64,000 nucleotides of DNA from Pseudovibrio axinellae (lineage in GTDB: Bacteria; Pseudomonadota; Alphaproteobacteria; Rhizobiales; Stappiaceae), in NCBI RefSeq assembly GCF_900110875.1, contig NZ_FOFM01000004.1, forward strand, positions 124,001 through 188,000, given 5' to 3'. Both the position numbers and the translations under genes were made by a program. This document shows, in pieces, positions 1-9,589 of this stretch. A model generated the notes under the pieces. The model was not told where the DNA came from. It did not search any database and saw only the letters and a list, made by a program, of their open reading frames with translations. The stretch's first letter is position 1. Each line of letters begins with the position of its first letter.

Positions 1-68
1 TAAAATTCATATATGGTGGTTCTATTAGCGCTTCACAGCCGCTTCTGCAATCCAGTTCATTTACGTTT

Positions 69-488
69 TCACGGCTTGACGTGGGGCCAATCCTGCGGCC
101 AGGCCGAAATTACGACGAATGCCTGAGCTAGTGGGTAATCATCGGTGATTGTAAGGTCAATTCGTGGCGAAAAGCCCTCTGGCACCAGTTTATCCAGTCT
201 TTCTTTTGCCCCTGCAGTCAAGTTAAGTGTCGGTTTGCCACTTGGCAAATTGGTGACGCCCATCTCTTTCCAAGCCACACCCATTGAAAGCCCGGTCCCC
301 AACGCCTTTGAGCAGGCTTCTTTGGCAGCAAATCGCTTTGCATAGGTGGCAGCTTTGTTGGCGCGCCCTTCAGCCTTTGCGCGCTCAACCTCAGTGAAGA
401 CACGCTTTGTAAAGCGCTCTGGAAAGCGAGAGAGTGTTTTTTCGATGCGACGGATGTCGCAAAGATCGCTTCCGATACCAATGATCAT
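69..488 (-). CDS. acpS: Holo-[acyl-carrier-protein] synthase
   Basis: This cytosolic enzyme moves the 4'-phosphopantetheine arm of coenzyme A onto the serine of acyl carrier protein, which makes ACP active for fatty acid synthesis. The 139-residue product has the usual length of the AcpS family. It starts with the typical [13 protein letters not shown] segment carrying the metal-binding Asp, and has the second signature around [15 protein letters not shown], where the Glu and Lys of the active site sit. It is the last complete gene of a minus-strand run that starts with rpoZ. In related Hyphomicrobiales lepB follows, which would lie beyond the left edge. About 250 bases separate it from the DUF2062 gene upstream, so it may have its own promoter. 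Confidence 0.95.
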   Translation of the reverse strand: MIIGIGSDLCDIRRIEKTLSRFPERFTKRVFTEVERAKAEGRANKAATYAKRFAAKEACSKALGTGLSMGVAWKEMGVTNLPSGKPTLNLTAGAKERLDKLVPEGFSPRIDLTITDDYPLAQAFVVISAWPQDWPHVKP

Positions 489-735
489 TTAGGCCTCGTT
501 GCTTAGAGCTAGCTGCTTAGGTCGCATTTATGCATCATGCTCTAATTCATTGTTTGATGCGTATCGCCGTCTGAAAACCGGCACAGCTTTGGTAAATACC
601 CACTCGCATCTATATTGGTGTGTGATGAGGGATATCACAAGGCTTTGGCGAAATCTGTTCATGCCCACCGACTGTCATAGAAGCAGTTCATGCCTTTTCA
701 GTGATGATGGAAAAGGGAGCGCTGACAATCACGCG

Positions 736-1320
736 TTATTTGTTGTTTGAGGATTTTCTTGTTTTAGCGGACAATTTTCTCTTTAGGCGAAATCGGTGCT
801 CGCGGGCCTTTTGGTAGGTTGAGACCGAGGCCAAAACGACAAAGTAGAAAAATATGCCTGAAGCCAGTGCAAGAGGGACAGAGCCGATGAGCATTGGTTT
901 CAGGATCGGCCAGATTGTGTCGAGAGACTGGGATAGCATGGAGTGGTCCAGCTTCTGACTCAGGTCTGGAAGCGGGCGGTCTTCGCGGTCTAGAATATAA
1001 AGGCCAAGTTTGTAGGTGCTGGCCCAGATAAACGGGAACGTGAGCGGGTTGCCCACCGCTGTGCCCAAAGCTGCTGCGAGCAAGTTGCCGCGCAAAACAT
1101 AGGCGAGAAAGAAGCTGAGAATAAAATGAAAGCCAATTAGGGGGGTAAAGGAGGCGGCAGCGCCCGCTGCAAAGCCAATTGCTATTTTCCTTGGGCTGGC
1201 AGAGAGGCGAAGGACCCGTTTTGAAAAGTACTTGAAAGAGCGTGACCAACTGTGACGCGGCCATACGGTCACGCGAATGCGTTCTATTCTCGTTGGTTTA
1301 TCCCGCCGCTTAAAAATCAT
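736..1320 (-). CDS. DUF2062 family membrane protein
   Basis: The 194-residue protein matches the DUF2062 family, small inner-membrane proteins of unknown biochemical function that are common in Proteobacteria. A basic N-terminus is followed by the family's hallmark segment (about residues 45-70) in which SPRKIAIGFAAGAAASFTP leads into the first hydrophobic helix. A second membrane stretch contains GTAVGNPLTFPFIW, and a third lies near residue 155. The C-terminus is very basic and probably cytosolic. It sits 37 bases downstream of the pyrE-like gene in the same direction and is probably co-transcribed with it. The family assignment is firm; no function can be given. Confidence 0.85.
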   Translation of the reverse strand: MIFKRRDKPTRIERIRVTVWPRHSWSRSFKYFSKRVLRLSASPRKIAIGFAAGAAASFTPLIGFHFILSFFLAYVLRGNLLAAALGTAVGNPLTFPFIWASTYKLGLYILDREDRPLPDLSQKLDHSMLSQSLDTIWPILKPMLIGSVPLALASGIFFYFVVLASVSTYQKAREHRFRLKRKLSAKTRKSSNNK

Positions 1321-1357
1321 TTCGGTTCAAGTGCTTTGCTTATTTTTCTCGTGCCAC

Positions 1358-1939
1358 CTAAATGGCGTGATCTGGGTTTGCTTGTATAGCCGGTATCTCA
1401 GCGAGTTCCTTTGGTACATTATCGGCTGAATACACCGGTAGTTTCAGTGGAGCAAGAGATATTAGCGGTACACCTAAGTCGGTATCCCTCAAGCTTCTGT
1501 CGATAAAACAGGCAATACCAACTGTATTAATGTTGAGTGACTGCAATGCCTGGATTGTGGATAAACACAGGTGGGTCGTCTCCACAACATCTTGAATTAT
1601 AAACACATTTGACTTTTGGGGGATGCTAGCGTGACCCGTGGTGAGGTTGCCGCTTTCGCGCCTGATCCAGAGGGCACTCTTTTGCATGATCCTTGCAGTT
1701 TGGTGAGCAACGATCAAGCCGCCTAAACTGGGGGCAACGAAGTGAGTGAAATTGAGAAGCTCGTTTGCAGCAATTTTTTTCACCAGTTCGGAAGAGAGTA
1801 TTTCGATCTTCTCTGGGTATTCCAGCAGCTTCTGTCGCTGTAGGTAAGCTGAGCTGTGCCATCCTGAAGGAAGGATGAAATGGCCTTCCTTCAGTGCTTT
1901 TGTTTCTCTGAAAACGTCTAGGACTGCGTTTGGCCCCAT
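1358..1939 (-). CDS. PyrE-like orotate phosphoribosyltransferase homologue with eroded PRPP site
   Basis: The position just after rsh and the overall fold match the orotate phosphoribosyltransferase that occupies this place in rhizobia. The start at 1939 is chosen because AAGGA lies eight bases upstream and because it gives 193 residues, the family length; the longer frame would run into rsh. The N-terminal half (FRETKALKEGHFILPSG) and the C-terminus (VPKELAEIPAI) are typical. The PRPP-binding loop is not: where the family has an acidic pair followed by TTG, this protein reads IIQDVVETTHLC, and the basic stretch that normally precedes it reads NLTTG. It may be catalytically dead or have another ligand. 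A true pyrE would then be needed elsewhere. Fold assignment is fairly sure, activity doubtful. Confidence 0.75.
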   Translation of the reverse strand: MGPNAVLDVFRETKALKEGHFILPSGWHSSAYLQRQKLLEYPEKIEILSSELVKKIAANELLNFTHFVAPSLGGLIVAHQTARIMQKSALWIRRESGNLTTGHASIPQKSNVFIIQDVVETTHLCLSTIQALQSLNINTVGIACFIDRSLRDTDLGVPLISLAPLKLPVYSADNVPKELAEIPAIQANPDHAI

Positions 1940-1962
1940 GGGTTTTCCTTTAGGTTCAGCCG

Positions 1963-4200
1963 TTAGCCATTTACCCTTTGTGCTTCTGAGACATTGGGTT
2001 TGGCACGCAGCTGGTTCAAGATCAGATTCAGGTGCTTTAAGTCCCATACCTCAAGATCAATTAGCATCTCGTGAAAATCGGAGGCTTTGCGGATCATTTT
2101 GATGTTATCGATGTTTCCGCGGTGGTCGCCAATTACCTTTGTAATGGCGGCAAGCGAGCCGGGTTCGTTGACTGCAAAGACGCTAATTTGTGCCGGGAAC
2201 CGCTCTGGTGCATTTGGGTCAACATCCCAGCGCACATCAAGCCAGCGTTCCGGTTGGTCGTCGAATTCCTTCAAGTCTGGCGATTGAATTGGGTAGATGG
2301 TGATGCCGACGCCTTGTGTCAAAATGCCGACGATACGATCACCAGGGACTGCGCCGCCGCTTGGTGCAAAGCGTACGGGCAAGGAGCCGGATACGCCGCT
2401 GCGGATGGGCAGCGAGCCTTCGTTAGCGCCTTGCTGTGGCCCTTCGGGTATCTTGAACTTAACAGAGCTGCCCTTGTCCAGATCGAACCAGCCTTCAGAG
2501 GCTGTGCCTGCTGCTGGAGGCGAGCTTGGGTTCCTCTCGGCACTTTGAACGGGCGCGTAATCCGGGTAGGCGACTTCCATGACGGCGCCTGCCTGAATGT
2601 CCCCGCGTCCAACTGCGACAAGCAGGTCAAGAGTGCCTTCCATGTTGAACTTTTTGACGTGGGCCTCAAGAGCCGCCTCATCAAAGTCTTTTCCTGCATG
2701 GGAGAAGGCACGTTCCAGAATGTGTTTGCCGAGACCACCATATTGCTGGCGGGCGGACGCCTTTGTCGCCTTACGAATGGCCGAGCGCGCCTTGCCTGTT
2801 ACGGCAATGTTTTCCCAAGCTGGCGGTGGTGTTTGGGCTTGCGAACGCACAATGTCGACTTCATCGCCGTTGGTTAGCTCTGTAACGAGCGACGAGATGC
2901 GACCGTTGATTTTACAGCCAACGCATGTGTTCCCGATGTCCGTGTGAACTGCGTAGGCAAAGTCAATCGGCGTTGCTCCGCGCGGCAGTGCAATTAAGCG
3001 CCCCTTTGGCGTGAAGCAGAATACCTGGTCGTGGAAGAGTTCCAGCTTTGTATGTTCCAGGAATTCCTCTGGGGATTCCCCTTGTGCAAGCAGGTCGATA
3101 GTGCCGCGCAGCCAGCCATAGGCGCGGGACTCCGCTGTCATTGACTGGATGTTGCGACCACCGGTGACGCCGTCTTTGTAGAGCGCGTGGGCTGCGATGC
3201 CGTTTTCAGCAATGCGGTGCATCGCATGAGTGCGGATCTGCAGTTCTACACGCTGGCGCTTGGGGCCAACAACGGTGGTGTGAATGGAGCGGTAGTCGTT
3301 CTGTTTCGGCGTTGATATATAGTCCTTAAACCGCCCAGGCACGCATGGCCAAGCGGTATGGATCACGCCCAGAACGTGGTAGCAATCTTCTGGCGTTGGA
3401 ACGATCGCGCGGAAGCCGTAAATATCTGACAGCTGCTCAAACCCGAGGGACTTTTCTTCCATTTTGCGGAAGATTGAGTAGGCGCGTTTTTCCCTGCCAC
3501 TGATTTTGGCTTTGATGCCTTGCTCAGCCAAGCGCTGGGTCAGGTCCTCTTCAATATCAGTGATCAGGCCCTCATTCTTGCTGTGCAAGATTGTCAGGCG
3601 CTCACGTATCGTCTCGCGGGCGTCCGGGTAAAGCGTCTCAAAGGAAATATCTTCCAGCTCGTCACGAATATCCTGCATACCCATACGGCCTGCGAGGGGC
3701 GCATAGATCTCCATGGTCTCTTCAGCAATGCGCAGGCGTTTGTCCTCGCGCATATGGTGAAGGGTGCGCATGTTGTGCAAGCGATCTGCGAGCTTTACCA
3801 GGAGGACGCGCACGTCATCTGCAATAGCCAGAAGGAGTTTGCGGAAGTTTTCGGCCTGTTTTGCTTTGCGTGAGACCAGATCCAGACGCTGAATCTTGGT
3901 TAGTCCCTCAACAAGCTTCCCGATTTCTTCCCCAAAGAGACGATCAATTTCTGTGCGTGTTGCATCTGTATCTTCAATGGTGTCATGAAGAAGCGCAACA
4001 GCAATGGTTGCATCATCCAACTTCATGTTGGTGAGGATGGCTGCAACTTCGAGAGGGTGGGATATGTATGGATCGCCAGACGCACGGGTCTGGGTGCCAT
4101 GCTTTTGCATGGCGTAAACATATGCCTTGTTGAGCAGCGCTTCATCCGCATTCGGATTGTAGCTGGTTACTTTCTCAACAAGTTCGTATTGACGCATCAT
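1963..4200 (-). CDS. rsh: Bifunctional (p)ppGpp synthetase/hydrolase of the Rel/Spo family
   Basis: This enzyme makes and degrades the alarmone (p)ppGpp and so drives the stringent response. The 745-residue product has the full long-RSH layout. The N-terminal HD hydrolase domain holds LLHDTIEDT near residue 72. The synthetase domain follows at about 200-345, with GFRAIVPTPEDCYHVLG and the YRSIHTTV segment. The TGS domain (DQVFCFTPKGRLIALPRGAT) begins near residue 390. A C-terminal ACT domain around 665-740 contains NEPGSLAAITKVIGDHRGNI. The intact HD motif argues that it is bifunctional, as in other alphaproteobacteria with one long RSH. It lies between rpoZ upstream and the pyrE-like gene, with only 23 bases to the latter, a conserved order in the group. 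Confidence 0.95.
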   Translation of the reverse strand: MMRQYELVEKVTSYNPNADEALLNKAYVYAMQKHGTQTRASGDPYISHPLEVAAILTNMKLDDATIAVALLHDTIEDTDATRTEIDRLFGEEIGKLVEGLTKIQRLDLVSRKAKQAENFRKLLLAIADDVRVLLVKLADRLHNMRTLHHMREDKRLRIAEETMEIYAPLAGRMGMQDIRDELEDISFETLYPDARETIRERLTILHSKNEGLITDIEEDLTQRLAEQGIKAKISGREKRAYSIFRKMEEKSLGFEQLSDIYGFRAIVPTPEDCYHVLGVIHTAWPCVPGRFKDYISTPKQNDYRSIHTTVVGPKRQRVELQIRTHAMHRIAENGIAAHALYKDGVTGGRNIQSMTAESRAYGWLRGTIDLLAQGESPEEFLEHTKLELFHDQVFCFTPKGRLIALPRGATPIDFAYAVHTDIGNTCVGCKINGRISSLVTELTNGDEVDIVRSQAQTPPPAWENIAVTGKARSAIRKATKASARQQYGGLGKHILERAFSHAGKDFDEAALEAHVKKFNMEGTLDLLVAVGRGDIQAGAVMEVAYPDYAPVQSAERNPSSPPAAGTASEGWFDLDKGSSVKFKIPEGPQQGANEGSLPIRSGVSGSLPVRFAPSGGAVPGDRIVGILTQGVGITIYPIQSPDLKEFDDQPERWLDVRWDVDPNAPERFPAQISVFAVNEPGSLAAITKVIGDHRGNIDNIKMIRKASDFHEMLIDLEVWDLKHLNLILNQLRAKPNVSEAQRVNG

Positions 4201-4254
4201 TTTCGGGCGGCCGCTTCACTTTAAAATAAGCTAAGGCCGAACCAGAAAATGCGA

Positions 4255-4275
4255 GGCGCCGGCACGGCCGACGCC
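4255..4275 (-). terminator. GC-rich hairpin between rpoZ and rsh
   Basis: Read on the minus strand, a nine-base-pair stem (one G-T pair) with a three-base loop starts about 20 bases after the rpoZ stop. It is followed at a short distance by TCGCATTTT. This could be a partial terminator or an RNA-stabilising hairpin that lowers read-through from rpoZ into rsh. The weak T run makes full termination uncertain. Confidence 0.45.
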
Positions 4276-4294
4276 GACATCTTGCAGAGGGCGG

Positions 4295-4690
4295 TTAGTA
4301 GTCGTCGGAGCGTTCCGGCGGTACTAGTCCTTCCAACCCTTTAAGCATTTCCTCTTCAGTTATGCGGTCAAATTCAATGTCTGTATCATCAACTGCATTG
4401 ATCTGAAGTTGTTGTGGGTCGCTAGGAACCATTGGCGCTGCTTCTGCCTCCGGTTCGTCCACTTCAACGAATTTTTGAAGAGAGTGAATGAGGTCTTCTT
4501 TCAAGTCCTCTGGGCTCACTGTTTCTTCTGCAATTTCGCGAAGCGCAACAACCGGGTTTTTATCGTTATCGCGGTCGATTGTCAGCGGCGAGCCACTGGA
4601 AATCATCCGGGCGCGATGGCTGGCAAGCAGAACCAGCTCGAACCGGTTTTCGACCTTGTCGACGCAATCTTCGACGGTCACACGTGCCAT
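4295..4690 (-). CDS. rpoZ: RNA polymerase omega subunit
   Basis: The 131-residue protein is the omega subunit, which helps assemble RNA polymerase and in other bacteria forms part of a (p)ppGpp binding site. The N-terminus [13 protein letters not shown] and the segment [17 protein letters not shown] are the standard RpoZ core (about residues 1-60), followed by the conserved [11 protein letters not shown]. The acidic C-terminal extension, rich in Glu and Asp, is usual in alphaproteobacteria. Adjacency to rsh is conserved and links the alarmone enzyme with its target complex. The divergent gene on the other side is an NYN-domain protein, 820 bases away. Confidence 0.95.
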   Translation of the reverse strand: MARVTVEDCVDKVENRFELVLLASHRARMISSGSPLTIDRDNDKNPVVALREIAEETVSPEDLKEDLIHSLQKFVEVDEPEAEAAPMVPSDPQQLQINAVDDTDIEFDRITEEEMLKGLEGLVPPERSDDY

Positions 4691-5510
4691 TCGATCACTC
4701 CGTAATATCTGGGAATTCAGAGGCCACTCATAGAATGCTTCTTGTTTTATGGCAAGAGCCGATTCTGCATTTTCTGTGAAACTCCTTTACATCTTATTGT
4801 GGAAGGAGTGATTTGTACCTATTTACAGCTTAAGATTAAGCCAGAGAGAAATAGGGGCTTTTGGTCTTGCGAGCATGATTTACACTTAAACACTATTGCA
4901 AAAGTTTGCTTTAGTAGTTGGCTTTGTAGTGGGTTCGGCTGTCGGTTACTTTTTAGGGGATACAAGTTTTCGATTCTTCAGGTTTGAATTGTGGTCTAAT
5001 TCAGAACTCCAGATTGGAATTGGAATAGATGAAAAAAAGTAAGGCAAAATTCTTAACTTATTTTTTTGACTGGCAATTCTTGGAGCGAGAATATCCGAAA
5101 ATTTAGTAGGAAAGCTTGTTTTTATTGGAACTTTTAGTATCGATAACCGGAAGTTCCTTTAGTGCCTACCTTAAAATCACAATAAAAAATGGGAATATCT
5201 GGTGGGTTCCTGTTAATTTATGCAAGATGACATCTGTAAATTTCTTTCATCTTGTTTTAGTTTCTGAACGGTGAATCGCGCTGCATTGGTCGGCTATTAA
5301 ATGGGCCAGTGCAAATTATACGCTGTGGGGCAAGGTTTTATGTTTGTCCGTAACGAATGTGTATCCGATTTAACGTAGAGTGCGACCGGGTCAATTAGAA
5401 TGGCATACATTCTGGGCGTGTCACGACAGCAAATCGACATGTCTGGAAAGGGATTGCTTATAACAAGTTACTGACTTCCGCGTCCGTGCAGCGAAAAGGC
5501 TAAAAATAAT
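4691..5510. other. AT-rich intergenic region between rpoZ and the NYN gene
   Basis: About 820 bases lie between two divergent genes. The stretch is clearly richer in A and T than its surroundings, mainly from about 4780 to 5340. One open frame of 81 codons (4742-4987, plus strand) has no ribosome site and an unlikely Cys- and Phe-rich composition, so I do not call it. No tRNA or recognisable RNA motif was found. It must hold the two divergent promoters and may contain decayed foreign DNA. Confidence 0.4.
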
Positions 5511-6098
5511 ATGTTTGATCCCCGCGAAAAGATTGCTTTATTCATTGATGGAGCTAACCTTTATTCGACAGCGAAAGCTATTGGCTTCGATATCGACTAT
5601 AAGCGTCTCTTGAAAGAATTCCAATCAAAGGGCTATTTGCTACGCGCGTACTATTACACCGCGCTGGTGGAAGAACAGGAATATTCATCCATTCGACCAT
5701 TGATCGACTGGCTGGATTACAATGGCTACAAAGTAGTCACTAAACCAGTGAAAGAATTTATCGATTCTGCAGGGCGTCGTAAGATTAAAGGCAATATGGA
5801 TATTGAGCTGGCAGTTGATGCCATGCAGTTGATTGATCATGTTGACCATATCGTTTTGTTCTCTGGCGATGGTGACTTCCGTTCCCTTGTTGAGGCATTG
5901 CAGCGTCGGGGCCGTAAGGTTTCCGTTGTTTCAACGCTTCAGACGCAGCCTCCGATGATTGCTGACGATCTGCGTCGTCAGGCTGATCACTTCATCGAGC
6001 TTTCTACGCTTATGCAGCGTGTAGGGCGCGATCCTAATGAACGCCCGCCTCGCGTTGTTGAAGAAGAAGATGATGAGATCGGAGACGACGACTACTAA
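5511..6098 (+). CDS. NYN-domain (LabA/DUF88-like) protein, putative RNase
   Basis: The 195-residue product belongs to the LabA/DUF88 branch of NYN domains, which have a PIN-like nuclease fold. The expected acidic residues are present: FIDGANL near residue 11, GNMDIELAVDAM near 95 and FSGDGDFRSLVEAL near 118. The C-terminus is strongly acidic. Family members are thought to be metal-dependent RNases, but the substrate is unknown here. The gene stands alone on the plus strand, opposite rpoZ, a place NYN genes also hold in rhizobia, and is closed by a strong terminator. A short AAGG lies upstream of the ATG. Confidence 0.85.
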   Translation: MFDPREKIALFIDGANLYSTAKAIGFDIDYKRLLKEFQSKGYLLRAYYYTALVEEQEYSSIRPLIDWLDYNGYKVVTKPVKEFIDSAGRRKIKGNMDIELAVDAMQLIDHVDHIVLFSGDGDFRSLVEALQRRGRKVSVVSTLQTQPPMIADDLRRQADHFIELSTLMQRVGRDPNERPPRVVEEEDDEIGDDDY

Positions 6099-6129
6099 GA
6101 TTCAAAGTAGTCGTACACGTTTTTACAAG

Positions 6130-6167
6130 CCGGTGAGGGAGCGTATGCACTCTCACCGGTTTTTTTA
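6130..6167 (+). terminator. Rho-independent terminator after the NYN gene
   Basis: CCGGTGAG at 6130-6137 pairs with CTCACCGG at 6152-6159 and is followed by eight T residues. This is a classic intrinsic terminator about 30 bases after the stop codon. Confidence 0.9.
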
Positions 6168-6411
6168 CGTATAGAGTTGATTTTGCAGAACAGTGTAAAC
6201 CGGAAAATGCGCCCACGGGTGATGCTTCTGCCTCAGACAGGATGCTGTGTGTGAGGACATAGAGGCTCGTGACTTATCGGAGCCTATCATTGCGACCTGA
6301 GGAGGTGAAGCTCTGGTGATGGGTGGTTGTGAGGTGCGCTCTGAGTTGGATCCTGCCCAGACCAGCAAGGTCCGAAGCGCAGCAGGGGTCCGTCTGGTTT
6401 TTACTCTTGGC

Positions 6412-7158
6412 TTACGGTTGCCGTTCCCAGCCTACTGATCCCAAGTGTTCTTGCGGCTTAAAGCGTTCTTTATATTCCATTTTTGGTGAGCCCTCGACCC
6501 AATATCCCAAATACACATAGGGAAGGCCAAGGTGCTGGGCTCTCATAATGTGGTCCAAAATTATGAACGTTCCAAGGCTTCTCGTTGTTTGGGTGTGGTC
6601 AAAGAATGAGTAGACCATGGAGAGGCCATCGCAAAGACGATCAGTCAGGGCGACGCCAATCAATGGCCCTTCGCCTTCGCGAGAAGTGGGGGTGTCTGGT
6701 TTTGAGCGGCGATATTCAATGACAGCTGTCTCTACGTGCGTGTCTTCAATCATCATTGAATAGTCAGTTGGAGACATTTGCGTCATGCCGCCATTGAGGT
6801 GCCGTGCTGTCAGGTATTCGTGAAAGAGATCAAACTGCTCTGTAGAGGGGCCGGGAGGGTGCTCGGCACCTATGAGGTCCTGATTGTCCTTCCAGACCCG
6901 CTTGAGAGATTTTGTCCATTGGAACTCCTGGGCGCAGACGCGTATGGAAATGCAGGCACGACATTCTTCGCAGGCTGGACGATAAGCGATATTCTGCGAG
7001 CGCCGGAAGCCTCCTTGTGTGAGCACATCATTGAGCGCAGCAGCGTTGGGCCCGACGAGATGCGTGAAGACTTTACGTTCTTTACGATGCGGCAGGTAGG
7101 GGCAGTCAGTTGGTGCAGTCAGGTAAAACTGCGGACTATCATAGGCTTGCCGTGTCAC
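6412..7158 (-). CDS. bpt: Aspartate/glutamate leucyltransferase (N-end rule aminoacyl-tRNA-protein transferase)
   Basis: This cytosolic enzyme transfers an amino acid, probably leucine, from its tRNA to the N-terminus of proteins that begin with Asp or Glu, which marks them for ClpAP-type degradation. The 248-residue length is typical. The N-terminal domain contains the Cys cluster [13 protein letters not shown] with YRPACEEC at about residue 59. The C-terminal GNAT-like fold holds [22 protein letters not shown] and the closing [17 protein letters not shown]. Bacterial proteins of this Ate/Bpt type carry leucine specificity as shown for Vibrio Bpt; specificity here is inferred. The SLC13 carrier gene is 26 bases upstream in the same direction. 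Confidence 0.9.
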   Translation of the reverse strand: MTRQAYDSPQFYLTAPTDCPYLPHRKERKVFTHLVGPNAAALNDVLTQGGFRRSQNIAYRPACEECRACISIRVCAQEFQWTKSLKRVWKDNQDLIGAEHPPGPSTEQFDLFHEYLTARHLNGGMTQMSPTDYSMMIEDTHVETAVIEYRRSKPDTPTSREGEGPLIGVALTDRLCDGLSMVYSFFDHTQTTRSLGTFIILDHIMRAQHLGLPYVYLGYWVEGSPKMEYKERFKPQEHLGSVGWERQP

Positions 7159-7184
7159 CTGGCGTGGCCCTCTTTCTCTATTTC

Positions 7185-9017
7185 CTACAGATTATAATAG
7201 TAAGGAGCCGCAAATGAGAAGGTCAACCATATGATTATGGCAAGAGGGGTGCCGGCAAACAGAAAATCTGAGAAGCGGTAATGCCCTGGGCCCATAACAA
7301 TAAGGTTGGTCTGATAGCCAATTGGAGTTGCGAACGAGCAGTTTGCAGCAAAAATCAGGCAGACGATGAAGGGTTCAACGGGCACTCCTGTGCGATGCGC
7401 CATTTCTATTGCTATGGGTGTGAAAAGCACTGCTGTTGCGTTGTTGCTGAGTAAGTTGGTCAAAATGGCAACGACAGCAAATAGGAGCGAGAGAACAAAA
7501 GCAGGTGAGCGTCCATCGGCGATATTGAGGAGCGCCTGAGCGATAGCGTTGTCGCCTCCCGTTGCCTCAAGGGCGAGTGAGGCGGCGATAGAGGCGCCGA
7601 TAAGCATGAATATTCGGCTATCGATTGTACGCAGCGTTTGGCGGATGTTGAGACACCCAAAGCTGACCATGGCGAATGTTGCTGCAACGGATGCGACCAT
7701 AATAGGGACAAGCCCTGTGACAGCAACCGTGATCATGGCTACGAATATCGCAAGAGCACGGCGCGCGTATTGGCGCTGAGGGAGCTCTGCTGCGGACCAG
7801 TCCATGAGCAAGACATCGCGATTTCCGCGTAGGCGATTTATTTCTTCGCGGTTACCTGCAATCAGCAAAACATCACCAGATTCCATGCGGATATCGGTCA
7901 TTGGCATGCGTGGCATACGGCTGCGTCGCTGTAAACCTGTTACCACACAGCCTGTGTCTGCGTGGAAGCTGGTCATGGAGAGCGTACGCCCAATTAAGCG
8001 AGAACCCGGGGCAATAACGGCTTCGGCAAGGGTTAGAGTGCCGGTCGGTGTTGCATGCTCAGCAGTGCTGGTGGGGCTTTCGTTTGCGTCTGCTGGTAAG
8101 AGGGGGTGGCGTTGGCTGATGGCTCGGGTGAGGATGTCTCGTGTTGCAGCGACGATGACGGTGTCGCCCGGTTGCAGCTGTACCTCCTCAAAGGGAGGCA
8201 GCAGGGGGCGTTCGCCGCGCTGGATCAGGCGGACTGTCATATCGCGCAGTGCTGGGAACATGCCAGCAACGGCCTTCTCTCCCACGAGCGGGTGCCCGTA
8301 AACTACTGGAATTTGTGCAATAAACTGGCGCCCATCTTTGCCGGTAAACTCTTCTGCCATGGTTTGGCGGGGTTTGAGAATACGCGGGAGAACCAGGAGA
8401 ACATAAACGGCGCCAACGGCGGCCAGAATTGCTCCAAATGCGGTGAATGTGAAGAAGTTGATCTGAACTTCACCAGTTGCATTGGCGACGTTGGCTACGA
8501 GCAAGTTGGTGGAGGAGCCGATCATTGTCGTCATGCCGCCCAGAATCGTAATAAAGGAGAGGGGCATAAGAAATCGTGAGGATGAGGTGTTATGCGCGGC
8601 CGCCACGGTGGTCAAAATTGGAAGCGTGATCACAACAACGGGTGTATTGTTCAAAAACGCGCTCATAACGCCGACGATTATGAGCAGGGGGCCGGTGGCA
8701 AGCCAAAGGCGCTGTTTTGACAACTTCAGGATTGCCTGAGCTGGTTTATCCAGTGCATCCGTTTGAAAGAGGCCTTGTCCGACAATGAGTAGGCAGATGA
8801 CGGTGATCAACGCCTGATTGGAAAAGCCGGAGAGGAAGTCCTCCGGTCTGATTTGAATTCCGTTCAATGTCTGGGGAAACGCCATGAAAATCAGCATGAG
8901 GGCTACAATTGAGCCGAGTGCTACGAGTTCGATGGCAATGCGTTCCAGCGCATAAAGGATAATTGTGACGCCGATGACCGCAAAAGTCAGGATCATCGGA
9001 ATGTTCAGGTTCTCCAT
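7185..9017 (-). CDS. SLC13/DASS-family permease with two TrkA-C (RCK_C) domains
   Basis: The 610-residue protein is a multi-pass inner-membrane carrier of the divalent anion:Na+ symporter superfamily. Six or so N-terminal helices contain the family segment [21 protein letters not shown]. Two soluble TrkA-C domains follow at about 215-300 and 325-410, each with a pattern like [12 protein letters not shown] and [14 protein letters not shown] second membrane half carries [17 protein letters not shown], the repeat of the first N-N-T motif. Carriers of this layout take up sulfate, dicarboxylates or possibly other anions; the substrate cannot be read from sequence. It lies upstream of bpt and downstream of the RDD gene. 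Confidence 0.85.
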   Translation of the reverse strand: MENLNIPMILTFAVIGVTIILYALERIAIELVALGSIVALMLIFMAFPQTLNGIQIRPEDFLSGFSNQALITVICLLIVGQGLFQTDALDKPAQAILKLSKQRLWLATGPLLIIVGVMSAFLNNTPVVVITLPILTTVAAAHNTSSSRFLMPLSFITILGGMTTMIGSSTNLLVANVANATGEVQINFFTFTAFGAILAAVGAVYVLLVLPRILKPRQTMAEEFTGKDGRQFIAQIPVVYGHPLVGEKAVAGMFPALRDMTVRLIQRGERPLLPPFEEVQLQPGDTVIVAATRDILTRAISQRHPLLPADANESPTSTAEHATPTGTLTLAEAVIAPGSRLIGRTLSMTSFHADTGCVVTGLQRRSRMPRMPMTDIRMESGDVLLIAGNREEINRLRGNRDVLLMDWSAAELPQRQYARRALAIFVAMITVAVTGLVPIMVASVAATFAMVSFGCLNIRQTLRTIDSRIFMLIGASIAASLALEATGGDNAIAQALLNIADGRSPAFVLSLLFAVVAILTNLLSNNATAVLFTPIAIEMAHRTGVPVEPFIVCLIFAANCSFATPIGYQTNLIVMGPGHYRFSDFLFAGTPLAIIIWLTFSFAAPYYYNL

Positions 9018-9100
9018 GCGCGTCCCCGCTCGTGTTTTCTTTTCACACGTTATTAGAGGGCCACGGCAGGTTCGTCACTCATCGTTGTGTCAGCGCTGAG

Positions 9101-9589
9101 CTATCGATGCAAACTATCCACCGGGGAATTCATAATAACGGCACCAAGTAGGATATCATGAAGCAGTCGCTTCTGGTCACTAAACAATGAGACCAAGAGG
9201 ACAAAGGGGCTTAGTACTGTTACTGAAAAATAAAAGAGCAGGGCATGGATTGCTGCAAATAGCGGGTATGGACGAGACCCATTATTCAGGCGCATTTCCA
9301 CGCCGAAGGCCCGCATTCCAGGGGTTGCACTATTAAATCCCCCTAAGGAAAATGCGGTGTAGGCGAGGGCAACAAGTGGCCAGATTGCGGGAAATAATAG
9401 CCATGCCAGGCCTAGTGTCAGGATTCCAAGGAAGCCGACGACAAAATAAGCGATGATCGATAGAATTGTGATTGCAACAATGTCGATCAAACACGCAAAA
9501 ACCCGCTTCGTCCGCACACCGTCAAACAGTTGTGGATTAAGGTAGGGATCGTAGTAGGTGCTGGGTGGCGTGCTCACATCTTGGCTCAT
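9101..9589 (-). CDS. RDD-family membrane protein
   Basis: The 162-residue protein has the RDD signature: FDGVRTKRVFACLIDIVAI carries the Arg and Asp of the family just before the first membrane helix (residues 24-50). Two more helices follow, with FNSATPGMRAFGVEMRLNNG between them, which is the second conserved block. RDD proteins are integral inner-membrane proteins, some linked to sodium/proton exchange, but most have no known role. In rhizobia this gene is found between hemB and the aminoacyl transferase gene, and it has the same neighbours here. Confidence 0.85.
   Translation of the reverse strand: MSQDVSTPPSTYYDPYLNPQLFDGVRTKRVFACLIDIVAITILSIIAYFVVGFLGILTLGLAWLLFPAIWPLVALAYTAFSLGGFNSATPGMRAFGVEMRLNNGSRPYPLFAAIHALLFYFSVTVLSPFVLLVSLFSDQKRLLHDILLGAVIMNSPVDSLHR

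Noticed and set aside
1-68. Start of lepB on the minus strand
   Set aside because: The expected gene order suggests it, but the 68 bases show no signal-peptidase N-terminus and no ribosome site, so nothing is called.
2071-2877. Open frame of 268 codons on the plus strand
   Set aside because: It lies wholly antisense to rsh, has no ribosome site and no family likeness.
4742-4987. Open frame of 81 codons between rpoZ and the NYN gene
   Set aside because: It has no ribosome site, unlikely composition and lies in an AT-rich gap.
6360-6395. Resemblance to the SRP RNA (4.5S) apical loop
   Set aside because: The nearly invariant GGTCCGGAAGG loop lacks three bases here and its tetraloop would not close, so I do not call ffs.
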